In this document: in pieces, positions 15,606 through 22,747 of the stretch
Position numbering within the stretch: position 1 is the stretch's first letter
Layout: each line of letters opens with the position of its first letter
NCBI GenBank assembly: GCA_963717475.1
Contig: OY970337.1
Location: forward strand, 1,984,001 to 2,048,000
Direction of reading: 5' to 3'
Origin: AC-32 sp963717475
GTDB lineage: Bacteria > Actinomycetota > Thermoleophilia > Gaiellales > Gaiellaceae
DNA length: 64,000 nt
Program-made: the position numbers and the translations under genes
Notes under the pieces: model-generated
Databases searched by the model: none
What the model was told of the DNA's origin: nothing
What the model saw: the letters and a program-made list of their open reading frames with translations, nothing else

Positions 15606-17195
15606 AGAGATCTCCTGGCGTGCGCAGGATCTTCCAGATCATGTAGAGGCCGATCACCGCCGAGAGGCAGAATCCCGCGAGCGAGACCGCGTGGTTCACG
15701 CGCGCCATCAGCGCAGACGAGATCAGCAGTCCCACGACGATGATCGCCGCGCCGACCCGGTTTGCCACCGAGCGAAGCATGTGCTCGGTGTCGTCGAGGC
15801 TCGCCGGCACGATGCCGACCTTGAGCGTGCCTGCCTCGAGCCGGTCGGCGATCTGGCCGACGCGTCGCGGGAGGCGGGTCAGCGTCCCGATCTGCGCGTA
15901 CAGGTTGGCGAACAGACGCCCGGGCTCGAGCTGGGCTTCGGCCTCGGTCAGGACGAGGTTGTACGCCTCGCGCTCGATCAGCTGCACGGGGTCGAGCTCC
16001 GGGTCGAGCGTGCGGGCGATCGAGTCGGCCTGGGCGAGCGTCTTCCCGACGAGCGCGAACGCCGTCGGCAGGCGCACTCCGTGGCGGAGGGCGATCCGCT
16101 GGAGGTCGGCCAGGCCTCGCCGGTCGGGATTCCCGCGAGCGGCCGCCAGTGGTAGCGCGGAAGCTTGCGCCGCAGCTCGTGCACGAAGCCGGGCTCGTCC
16201 GAGTCCAGGTTCGTCACGGAGAGCGTGAGCAGGAGCGCGGCGACGTCGTCGGCGCGGTTCTGCGCCACGGCGAGCAGGAGCGCCGAGAGCGTCGTCCGCG
16301 TCTCCTCGTCGAGCCGGCCGAGGAGGCCGAAGTCGAGAAGCGCGATCCGGCCGTCGTCGGTCAGGATCACGTTTCCGCGGTGCGGATCGGCGTGGTAGAC
16401 GCCCTCGAGGGTCACCTGGTGGATGTAGGCCCGGAAGAAGTCGCGCGCGAGCTCCGCGGCGCGCTCCGCGGCCAGCCCGTGCCCGGGCCCGACCTTTTCA
16501 CCCCTGATCCGCTCGAGCACCAGGAGGCGCTCGGTCACGTACGGCCGGATCACCTGCGGGACGATGAGGTTCTCGTAGTCGGCGACGAGCGTCCGCACGA
16601 GCTCGGTGTTGCTCGCCTCCTCGATGAAGTTCAGCTCCCCGCGCAGATGCACCTCGAGCTCCTCGGCGAGCGCGCGGAGCTGGAGCGCCTGCGCCGTCTC
16701 GGAGCGCTTGTCGAGGAACCTGACCGTCGAGCGGATCACGTCGAGGTCGAGGTCGACGTGCTCGACGATCCCGGGCCGCCGCACCTTCAGGACAACGTCG
16801 CGGCCGTCCGAGAGCACGGCCTCGTGGATCTGCGCGATCGACGCCGCGGCCAGAGGCTCGGGCTCGAGCCTCGCGAGCGCGCCTTCGCCGAGGTCCTCCC
16901 GCGCGATCCGCTCGACCTCCGCGAACGGGAACGGCGGCACCTCGTCGACGAGCTTGCCGAGCTCCTCGATGTAAACGTCCGGAAGCAGGTCCGGCCGGGA
17001 CGAGAGCAGCTGCCCGAGCTTCAGGTAGGTGGTGCCGAGCTCCTCGAGCGCGCGGCGGAACTCGACGGCGCCCTCGCGCGTCGCCGGCCGGTCGCCGACG
17101 AGGCCCACCTCGCGGAGGACACGCAGCAGCCGCTGGCGTCGCGCCGTGCGCGCGACCTCGAGCGCGCGCCTCGCGCGTTGGAACCGTGCGCCCAC
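15604..17195 (-). CDS. AarF/UbiB (ABC1) family kinase-like protein, frameshifted
   Basis: The protein is about 530 aa once one frameshift is corrected. The UbiB/ADCK fold is clear: YLKLGQLLSSRPDLLP (the KxGQ motif), AAASIAQIHEAVL (the alanine-rich loop), VVLKVRRPG with the ATP-binding lysine, ADPHRGNVIL and LLDFGLLGRL. The C-terminus has two hydrophobic helices that anchor it in the membrane. Near 16111-16116 one base is missing: the reading frame passes from PTGEA to LADLQRIALRHGVRLPTAFA in another frame. Such proteins support quinone or lipid metabolism. It lies 35 nt downstream of the lipoprotein gene. Confidence 0.85.
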
Positions 17196-17230
17196 AAAGG
17201 GTTCTTCTCCAGCCCGCTACGCCGCCGAAA

Positions 17231-18112
17231 CTACGGGGCCAGGTGGGCGCGGACGGCCCGCGTGAGCTCTCCCGCGGAAACGGAGCCCTCGAACTCGGCC
17301 TTGATCCGGCCGTCGCGGCCCACCAGGAACGTCCACGGCTCCGTCGTGAGGCCCCACTGCCTCATCCAGCGGTTGTAGCCCTTCGTCGGGTCGTTGTCCC
17401 GGTAGACCTCGACGTGGATGAAGCGGATGCCGCTACCCGAGAAGCGCCGCGCGACAGACTGAACGACGTCCACCACCGGCCCGCAGACGCGGCTCGTGCA
17501 GAAGCGCGGCGTTGCGAAGGTCACGACGAACGGCTCGTGCGCAGCCAGCGAGCCCGCGACCGACTGGCGCAGGAGGTCGCGGTCCGGCGGAACGTCGGTC
17601 GTCAGCGCAGCGACCGGCTCGGACCCGAGCGTCGGCGTCGCCGAGGCGGGCGCCTTCGCGCCGACCTTCGGCACCGACTGGCTCGCGTCGACCTCGAACA
17701 CGCTGACCGCCTGGATCCGCGCTCCGTCGGGCACCGCGACCAGCCAGTAGCGTCCGGGGCGGGGGATCCGGAAACGCGCGACGTAGATCTTCGACACGTG
17801 GCCCACCGCCGCCGCCGAGCGGCCGGGAATGCCGATGGGCTCGAGTCGTGCGGTGGTCGAGGCGAACGGCCGGGCGTCTCGGCTCGTCGCGACCCAGACG
17901 CGGGCGGTCGGCCGCTCCACCGGCTTACCGCTGTTGTCGATCACCAGGAACGGGAACCGCACCGGGCCCGGCACGAACGAGCCCGCCCCGGCAGTTACGG
18001 CCACGTCGGGCCCCGGCCGCTTCAGCAGCGAGTCGATCGTGCCGCGTGAGGACGAACCGCAGGCTGAAACGACGCCGGCCGCGATCAGGAGCACCGCGAC
18101 GACACGGCCCAC
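17231..18112 (-). CDS. thioredoxin-fold lipoprotein
   Basis: This 293-aa protein starts with a lipoprotein signal peptide ending in VVSACGSS, so it would be anchored outside the membrane. Residues about 40-150 form a beta-rich domain, and about 170-290 a thioredoxin-like domain. Its putative redox motif is FCTSRVC, with four residues between the cysteines as in SCO/Prx-like folds rather than CxxC. The later EPWTFLVGRDGRI strand is typical of TlpA/SCO proteins. A role in copper delivery or redox maintenance is possible. TAGACT lies seven bases before the GTG start. Confidence 0.78.
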   Translation of the reverse strand: MGRVVAVLLIAAGVVSACGSSSRGTIDSLLKRPGPDVAVTAGAGSFVPGPVRFPFLVIDNSGKPVERPTARVWVATSRDARPFASTTARLEPIGIPGRSAAAVGHVSKIYVARFRIPRPGRYWLVAVPDGARIQAVSVFEVDASQSVPKVGAKAPASATPTLGSEPVAALTTDVPPDRDLLRQSVAGSLAAHEPFVVTFATPRFCTSRVCGPVVDVVQSVARRFSGSGIRFIHVEVYRDNDPTKGYNRWMRQWGLTTEPWTFLVGRDGRIKAEFEGSVSAGELTRAVRAHLAP

Positions 18113-18119
18113 AGGGCCG

Positions 18120-18125
18120 AGTCTA
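18120..18125 (-). promoter_or_regulatory. -10 element TAGACT of the thioredoxin-fold lipoprotein gene
   Basis: TAGACT reads from 18125 to 18120 and the GTG start follows after seven bases without a Shine-Dalgarno. The rest of the 147-bp interval up to the peptide gene holds no other feature that I can support. Confidence 0.45.
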
Positions 18126-18259
18126 GCTATGCAGGTGGCACCGTCGAGAGGATGCCCGCTGGGCCGCTGAGCAGGAGTGCGGCGGACGCGCCTAGGCCTC
18201 TGCGCGCGGTGGGAGCGTCCGTCGTTGGAGACCCCGGGCCCAGCGCGCGCGTCTTCGGC

Positions 18260-18409
18260 TTAGAGACCGTCGAACCAGCTGATGATGCCGCCGCCGTCGC
18301 CACCACCGTGGCTGTGGCTATGGCCGGCATTACCTGCGCAGGCGCCCGCGAACGAGAACGCCAGCAGGCACAGCGAGGCGATCACGGAGATAACACGTGC
18401 CTTCTTCAT
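18260..18409 (-). CDS. 49-aa secreted peptide precursor next to an XRE-TPR regulator
   Basis: The peptide begins MKKARVISVIASLCLLAFSF, a clear signal sequence with a likely cleavage at AGA or ACA around residue 24. It then has a histidine-glycine stretch (GHSHSHGGG) and a hydrophobic tail GGGIISWFDGL. A near-perfect Shine-Dalgarno (GGAGGTGA) precedes the ATG. It starts 19 nt after the stop of the XRE-TPR regulator on the same strand. That order and size resemble the propeptides of RRNPP signalling systems of Bacillota; the resemblance is architectural only. A small metal-binding or structural secreted peptide is the alternative. Confidence 0.7.
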   Translation of the reverse strand: MKKARVISVIASLCLLAFSFAGACAGNAGHSHSHGGGDGGGIISWFDGL

Positions 18410-18428
18410 CGTCACCTCCTTCATCGGC

Positions 18429-19781
18429 TTAGAAGCGGACATCCTGTAGGGCTTCCGCGGCCTTGCGGTACAGCCGAGCCGCCGTGGTGTCCTCGCCACG
18501 ACGCGCCGCCAGGTCGCCCTGCGCCATCCACGCGGCTGCGCGATGGCTGATCGATTCCAATTGATCTGCACTTGCCTCGGCTGAGCACAGCGTTTCCTGC
18601 GCCTCGTCGAGTCTTCCCTGCTCCATCAACGCGCGGCCCAGCACGAGCTGGGTCGGAGCGATGTCGAGCAGGAAGTCTTCGCGGCCCTCGAGGAGGTCGA
18701 GCGCGTGCCGCGCCTCCTCCTCGGCCGCCTGTACCTGACCGGTCATCAGGTGGACGTGCGCGAGCGACGAGACGACGTTCGCCGCCTCGGCCTCGCTGCC
18801 CTTGTCGAGCAGCACGCGGTACGCGTCCTTCAGCTGCTCGATCGCCTGGTCGGGCTTGCCGAGCTGGAAGCTCAGCCCGCCGAGGTTGTTCAGCAGCCGG
18901 CCGACGTTACGCTCGTCGTTCAGCTGCTCGCAATAGGCCTTGGCGCGCTCCGCGTAGCTGCGGGCGAGCACCCAGTGGCCCATGCGCTCGGCGACCATCG
19001 AAGCCTGGAAGTACGTGCTGGCCATCGTCTGCTCGTCGCCGAGAGACTGCGCGAGCTCGAGCGCGCGCTCGACGTCCTCGCGCGCCGCCTCGAGGTCGCG
19101 CTGGCGGCGGTAGCAGCGCGAGCGCCAGCCGAGGACCTCGGAACGCAGCAGGTCACACGGAAGGTCCGAGCCCTCGGCGACGCCGAGCGCCTCGCTGAAC
19201 AGCGCGACGGCCGACGCGATGCTCGAAAGGTGGTAGCGGCAGACCGCCATCCGGAAGAGAACGGTCGCGCGGTCGACGTCCGAGAAGCCGGGGCCGTCCG
19301 CGATCGTCTTGCAGGCCTCGAGCAACTGGATCGCGGGCCTGACCTCGCCGCGCTCCATCCGCGCCCATGACTCTGCCATGTTGGCGCGGTACTCGAGCTC
19401 CGCGGCGCCGGTCGCAAGGACGGCGGTCCGCGAGTTCTCGACCTCCTCGATCGCCTCGTCGTAGCGGTGTGCGTTCGTCAGCGCCTCCGCGCGGGCGAGC
19501 ATCGCCTCGACGCGGCTGCGCTCGTCGGCGGAGACGCCCCTCTCGAGGAAGGTGGAGTCGACGCCGAGCTTCGCGGCCAGCCATTCGACCGTCTCGTGCG
19601 TCGGGCGCGTCTTGCCGCGCTCGATCTGGCTGACGTATTCCTTAGAGAACCGGTCGCCCGCGAGATCCGTCTGCGTCAGACCCGCGGCCACGCGCAACTG
19701 GCGCAGGCGCTCGCCGAGGCGGTTGCCGGCGGAGTGCAGCGGCGCGGTGCGGGTATGGGCGGTAAGCGAGGTTCGCGGCAT
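18429..19781 (-). CDS. XRE-family HTH regulator with TPR domain (RRNPP-like architecture)
   Basis: This 450-aa protein has an XRE-type helix-turn-helix at about residues 22-80 (LGERLRQLRVAAGLTQTDLA, then KEYVSQIERGKTRP). The rest is a long array of tetratricopeptide-like helices, for example ATVLFRMAVCRYHLSSIASA and NVGRLLNNLGGLSFQLGKPD. HTH plus TPR is the layout of peptide-sensing RRNPP regulators. I use the ATG at 19781; a TTG 42 nt further upstream is possible. Its promoter lies in the ACTTG-box array and it is followed by a secreted peptide gene, so autoregulation and peptide control are plausible. Confidence 0.85.
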   Translation of the reverse strand: MPRTSLTAHTRTAPLHSAGNRLGERLRQLRVAAGLTQTDLAGDRFSKEYVSQIERGKTRPTHETVEWLAAKLGVDSTFLERGVSADERSRVEAMLARAEALTNAHRYDEAIEEVENSRTAVLATGAAELEYRANMAESWARMERGEVRPAIQLLEACKTIADGPGFSDVDRATVLFRMAVCRYHLSSIASAVALFSEALGVAEGSDLPCDLLRSEVLGWRSRCYRRQRDLEAAREDVERALELAQSLGDEQTMASTYFQASMVAERMGHWVLARSYAERAKAYCEQLNDERNVGRLLNNLGGLSFQLGKPDQAIEQLKDAYRVLLDKGSEAEAANVVSSLAHVHLMTGQVQAAEEEARHALDLLEGREDFLLDIAPTQLVLGRALMEQGRLDEAQETLCSAEASADQLESISHRAAAWMAQGDLAARRGEDTTAARLYRKAAEALQDVRF

Positions 19782-19871
19782 AGGAACAGGTGTAAGTGAA
19801 ACGCATGCTTGACTTCGGCGCAAGTGTACATGCAGGGCGATCCCTCGAAATGGTTATATTCATGCGGATTC

Positions 19872-19920
19872 CGAGTCAAGTGACTTGTCCGAAAATCACT
19901 TGACCGAGGTACTTGACTCG
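19872..19920. promoter_or_regulatory. symmetric ACTTG-box operator between regulator and ncRNA
   Basis: CGAGTCAAGT (19872-19881) is repeated inverted as ACTTGACTCG (19911-19920). Between them lie ACTTG at 19883-19887 and TCACTTGA at 19896-19903, the latter the exact inverse of TCAAGTGA at 19876-19883. Both outer arms contain a TTGACT -35 element, one for each direction. A further CAAGT lies at 19821-19825. This is the arrangement expected if one factor, most simply the XRE-TPR protein, controls both promoters. Confidence 0.7.
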
Positions 19921-19941
19921 TTCACAGTACGCGTGTACAGT
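19913..19941 (+). promoter_or_regulatory. strong promoter of the candidate ncRNA
   Basis: TTGACT (19913-19918) is separated by exactly 17 bp from TACAGT (19936-19941). The predicted start site is near 19948. The -35 lies within the right arm of the ACTTG operator. No credible ORF with a Shine-Dalgarno follows before the terminator at 20090. Confidence 0.7.
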
Positions 19942-19947
19942 CAGTCC

Positions 19948-20123
19948 ACCTTGCACCGAGCCGGACGCCAGGCTCATGATGCAAGGGGCGCGCCAGAGAG
20001 TGGCGACGAAGACCCGGAGGACGTGGCTGGGCCGCAGAGCCAAGGCCTCCGGGTCGTCGCCTCTCACAGCAGGCGGGCACAACTCTCATAAGCCCCTCGT
20101 GCCGCAGCGGGGGGCTTTTTTTT
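19948..20123 (+). ncRNA. candidate structured non-coding RNA, about 176 nt
   Basis: The unit is bounded by a consensus-like promoter and an intrinsic terminator. Three hairpins fill it. Hairpin 1 pairs CCTTGCA (19949-19955) with TGCAAGG (19980-19986) around an inner GAGCC/GGCTC stem. Hairpin 2 pairs GGCGACG (20002-20008) with CGTCGCC (20055-20061) and ACCCGGAGG (20012-20020) with CCTCCGGGT (20046-20054), with an inner TGGCT/AGCCA stem. Hairpin 3 is the terminator. It does not show the SRP RNA tetraloop motif or the long bubbled rod of 6S RNA. It is divergent from the XRE-TPR regulator and shares its operator. Confidence 0.6.
20090..20123 (+). terminator. intrinsic terminator of the candidate ncRNA
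   Basis: AAGCCCC (20090-20096) pairs with GGGGCTT (20111-20117) around a 14-base loop and runs directly into eight T residues (20116-20123). It is the only textbook plus-strand intrinsic terminator noticed in this GC-rich window. Confidence 0.9.
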
Positions 20124-20154
20124 GGTCCGGGGGAACCCCAACAGGCCAACTGCG

Positions 20155-20676
20155 TCAAGCGGCGGGCGTGTGTCTCCAGACGACCGCCGCCCGCTTCGAG
20201 TCTGCGGGCATGATCGTTTCCGTCGGCACCGCGCCGAGTCGTTCCGCGACGCGTTGGGAGCGGATGTTCTCGGGAGAGATCAGAGAGACAAGCCGGTCGA
20301 TATTCGGACGCTCGAATGCCCAGTCGCGAATGGCTGCGGCTGCCTCGGTCGCGTAGCCGTGTCCCCAGTACGCCCGCGTCAAGGCCCAGCCAAGCTCGGG
20401 CTGAGCATGACTCCCTGCCTTTGCCCAGGTCGAGGGGGTCCAGTCGCGTGTGTCGAAGATCATGAGCCCGGCTTGGCCGACCACCTGCCGGTCGGATGCC
20501 GCGGTCTCGAGAATGAACGCACCGATCCCGTCGGCTTTCCAACCGCCGATCATCCCTTCGTCGATGATGGCTCGGACCTCCTCGACCGCCGAGACGGGCT
20601 CCTTTCCCAACCCCCGCATGACCTCCGCGTCCGAGAACAGGTCGTACAGATCCTCCGCATCCTGCGAAGTCGGCAC
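20155..20676 (-). CDS. GNAT-family N-acetyltransferase
   Basis: This protein has the GNAT fold of the RimJ/RimL type, transferring an acetyl group from acetyl-CoA to an amine. The acetyl-CoA region is seen as ELGWALTRAYWGHGYATEAA followed by NIRSQRVAERLGA. The first standard start is the GTG at 20676, giving 173 aa. The codons just upstream read EPRLYTERLCLR, the usual opening strand of this family, so the real start is probably further out. The only upstream candidate is CTG at 20739, inside the preceding gene. Substrate is unknown. It seems to be the last gene of the Mau-like operon. Confidence 0.8.
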   Translation of the reverse strand: MPTSQDAEDLYDLFSDAEVMRGLGKEPVSAVEEVRAIIDEGMIGGWKADGIGAFILETAASDRQVVGQAGLMIFDTRDWTPSTWAKAGSHAQPELGWALTRAYWGHGYATEAAAAIRDWAFERPNIDRLVSLISPENIRSQRVAERLGAVPTETIMPADSKRAAVVWRHTPAA

Positions 20677-20723
20677 GCGCAGGCAAAGCCTCTCCGTGTA
20701 GAGGCGCGGCTCCGAGGGTCCCG

Positions 20724-20969
20724 CTACTGCGTTACCCAGTGGATCAGGACCTTGCTCTGGTCGAGCTTGATCTCGTCGAGCGCGAACTCGGGCCGGTCGC
20801 CGTACGCGTGCTCTTCGTTGTGTGAGTGCGCCCGCAGGCGCGCGAACTCCTGGGCGACCAGGCTCCGCGCTTCGGCCGCGCTGCCCGCGTAGACGGCGAC
20901 GCTCTGGTTGAACGGCTCACCCCGGTCGCCGTCCACCTTGCGGTTCAAGACGTAGATGAATCCGCTCAT
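20724..20969 (-). CDS. small hypothetical protein, 81 aa
   Basis: The protein is small and soluble, starting MSGFIYVLNRKVDGDRGEPF and ending KVLIHWVTQ, with an ARSLVAQEFARLRAH helix in the middle. It matches no family I recognise. AGGAGG seven bases before the ATG supports the start. It lies 16 nt after the polytopic membrane protein gene of the Mau-like operon, so it is probably cotranscribed. Confidence 0.65.
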   Translation of the reverse strand: MSGFIYVLNRKVDGDRGEPFNQSVAVYAGSAAEARSLVAQEFARLRAHSHNEEHAYGDRPEFALDEIKLDQSKVLIHWVTQ

Positions 20970-20985
20970 TTCGTCCTCCTTCCGC

Positions 20986-21567
20986 TCAGAAGATCAGGAT
21001 CAGGGCCGCGAAGACCAGTGCCACCCCTCCGACGACGCGCTTCAGGCCGAAGAGCCGCTCCTGGATCGTGTCGCAGGCGGCCGCGAAATCTCCCCGCGCC
21101 GCCGAGACCGCGATGACCACCGCCAGCGCCCGCGCGAAGCCGTACGTCGCCATGATCGCGACCGCGGCGCCGAGGTTCCCGCTCAGCAGGGCCGCGAGCG
21201 GCAGCACGAGCAGGGACTGGTACGGGATCCTCGTGCTCACGCCGAGCCCGAGGTCGAAGCCCCAGGCGAAGATGCCGGGATAGTGGCCGAGCGAGCACGG
21301 CCAGGAGCTCGGGGTCTGGCGCTCGGAGGTGATCTGCGGGAAGGGCAGCAGGCCTGCGTCGACACACGCCGCGTACGCCAGCGCGGCCGGCACAACAACG
21401 AGGAAGATCGTGTCGAGCGTGTCGCCGAGCGCGGCTCGCAGCAGCAGGCCGCCGAGGCCGAGCAGCACGCCGATGACCGCGCCCCCGGTGATGCCGCCGA
21501 GGACGTGGATCGCGAGCGCTGTCTTTCGCCTGCCCACCTGGACCAGGGGGCCGATCTGAGCGACCAT
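20986..21567 (-). CDS. polytopic membrane protein in the Mau-like operon
   Basis: This 193-aa protein has about five hydrophobic segments (around residues 18-48, 52-72, 95-118, 122-155 and 177-193). Between segments 2 and 3 is a loop with SSWPCSLGHYPGIFAWGFDL, containing one cysteine and aromatic residues. It resembles the general build of CcdA or other redox-partner membrane proteins, but I cannot place it in a family. It starts nine bases after the 22-codon ORF. A role in export or oxidation of the Cys-rich protein is inferred from position only. Confidence 0.65.
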   Translation of the reverse strand: MVAQIGPLVQVGRRKTALAIHVLGGITGGAVIGVLLGLGGLLLRAALGDTLDTIFLVVVPAALAYAACVDAGLLPFPQITSERQTPSSWPCSLGHYPGIFAWGFDLGLGVSTRIPYQSLLVLPLAALLSGNLGAAVAIMATYGFARALAVVIAVSAARGDFAAACDTIQERLFGLKRVVGGVALVFAALILIF

Positions 21568-21576
21568 GGACAGCCC

Positions 21577-21645
21577 TCAGGGGCTCGCGGCCGTCGAGAG
21601 CCCGACCACGAGGCTCAGGCTGACGAGCACGAACAGCGGGATCAT
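21577..21645 (-). CDS. 22-aa single-helix membrane peptide
   Basis: MIPLFVLVSLSLVVGLSTAA followed by SP is almost entirely one transmembrane helix. The ATG lies two bases after the stop of the Cys-rich gene and its stop lies nine bases before the next start, so it fills the gap between them. Its size and composition recall small accessory subunits such as KdpF or CydX, though the sequence is not theirs. No strong Shine-Dalgarno is seen, so translation would depend on coupling. Confidence 0.45.
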   Translation of the reverse strand: MIPLFVLVSLSLVVGLSTAASP

Positions 21646-21647
21646 GG

Positions 21648-22127
21648 CTACACGGGGGCGCTGATCGCCTGGCCGCGTTGCTGCGCCAGCGGCGGGCACG
21701 GGCACGGCTGCTCGCCGGAGTTGACGCGCGGGACGCACGGGATGCTCAGCGTCGTGAAGCAGTGGCAGGAGGCGTTCTGGCAGCCCGGCGGGCAGTTGCA
21801 CTCCGAGCAGCGCTGGCGGCAGCCGGTCCCGCTCAGGCAGCAGAACCACTCGCCCGACGTGGCGCAGCCGGCCGGGCAGCCGCCGCCCTGCTGACAGGTC
21901 TTGCACGTGTACTGGTCGCCGAGGTTGTCGCAGAGCGTCGCCGGCGAGAAGCATGGATTGCACGGACCTCCGCCGCAGCCCACGCAGCCGGAGACGGATC
22001 CGAGCGAGACACCGGTGCGCGTCAGCCAGAGGCCGGCCCCGAGCGAGCCGGCGCCGAGGAACTTGAAGAACTGCCTACGCGACGACCTCCGGGCGAGCAT
22101 CCGTGCGGCCTTGGCAGCTGCGTCCAC
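21648..22127 (-). CDS. Tat-exported cysteine-rich protein in a Mau-like operon
   Basis: This 159-aa protein has a twin-arginine signal (RRSSRRQFFKFLGAGSLGAG) and a mature part of about 115 residues holding about 21 cysteines, often as CxxC, CC or CxC. Genes for MauD-like and MauE-like proteins lie directly upstream. In methylamine utilisation these mature the light chain MauA, also Tat-exported and rich in disulfides. Here only one tryptophan remains after the signal (SGEWFCC), so a tryptophan tryptophylquinone cofactor cannot form by the known route. The GTG start has GGAGG upstream and overlaps the mauD stop (TAGTG). Function is unknown. Confidence 0.75.
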   Translation of the reverse strand: MDAAAKAARMLARRSSRRQFFKFLGAGSLGAGLWLTRTGVSLGSVSGCVGCGGGPCNPCFSPATLCDNLGDQYTCKTCQQGGGCPAGCATSGEWFCCLSGTGCRQRCSECNCPPGCQNASCHCFTTLSIPCVPRVNSGEQPCPCPPLAQQRGQAISAPV

Positions 22128-22747
22128 TATCCCTCCCTCGTGGTCATTTGAGGCTCCGCCTCCAGAGCGGAGAAGCGCATGCCCGCCTGCAGCGTGCCTT
22201 CCTGCTCGAGCAGCGACTCGAGCTGGCGCCAGTCGTTGGCGAGCCCGCGGATCACAACCTTGCCCTCGTGGTCGATCACGTACGCGAACGGGGTCAGGCT
22301 CACCGCGTAATCCTTCTCGATCTGCCCGTTGGTGTCCACGACCATGGGCGCCTCGAGCCGGTTCATGCGGCCGAAGCCCTGGCACGACTCGAGGTCGCCG
22401 CGACAGACGACCAGGAAATCGAAATCGTTGCGCGTGGCGCGCACCTCGTTCAGGCCCGGGATCAGCTCCCGGCACGAGAGGCAGCCCGGGGAGGTGAAGA
22501 CGATCAGCCTCGGCACCGCGGGAAGGTCCGAGAGGCTCACGAGCTCGCCCGTCTCCGCCGACAGCGCGGTGAAGTCGGGCGCCTCGGCGCCGCGCTCGAG
22601 GCCGGTGTCAGTGATGAGGGCACCCGGGTCGTCGCCGAGCCGGAGCTGCAGGAGGCCGAGCTGGCGGAGCGCGCCCGCGAGCAGGAACGCGAGCAGCAGC
22701 ACGACCAGCCAGAGCGCGATGTACGAAGCGAGCCAGACCCCGCTCAG
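22127..22747 (-). CDS. MauD-like thioredoxin-fold membrane protein
   Basis: This 206-aa protein has one N-terminal membrane helix (WLASYIALWLVVLLLAFLLA) and a thioredoxin-like domain. Its redox motif is TSPGCLSCRELIP at about residue 95, followed by the FAYVIDHEGKV strand. This is the MauD pattern, a periplasm-facing disulfide oxidoreductase for Cys-rich partners. No ATG, GTG or TTG fits; CTG at 22747 has GGAGG seven bases upstream and overlaps the mauE-like stop in CTGA, the same geometry as ATGA coupling. I therefore assign a CTG start. Confidence 0.82.
   Translation of the reverse strand: MSGVWLASYIALWLVVLLLAFLLAGALRQLGLLQLRLGDDPGALITDTGLERGAEAPDFTALSAETGELVSLSDLPAVPRLIVFTSPGCLSCRELIPGLNEVRATRNDFDFLVVCRGDLESCQGFGRMNRLEAPMVVDTNGQIEKDYAVSLTPFAYVIDHEGKVVIRGLANDWRQLESLLEQEGTLQAGMRFSALEAEPQMTTREG

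Noticed and set aside
19885..20091. 68-codon plus-strand ORF across the operator and ncRNA
   Set aside because: It begins upstream of the mapped promoter elements, has no Shine-Dalgarno and its codons coincide with the paired stems of the RNA.
19948..20123. SRP RNA, 6S RNA or tmRNA as identity of the structured transcript
   Set aside because: No GGAA-type SRP tetraloop, no long rod with central bubble and no tRNA-like ends are visible; three separate hairpins are seen instead.
21648..22127. Methylamine dehydrogenase light chain
   Set aside because: Only one tryptophan remains after the Tat signal, so a TTQ cofactor cannot be made, and no heavy-chain gene is adjacent.
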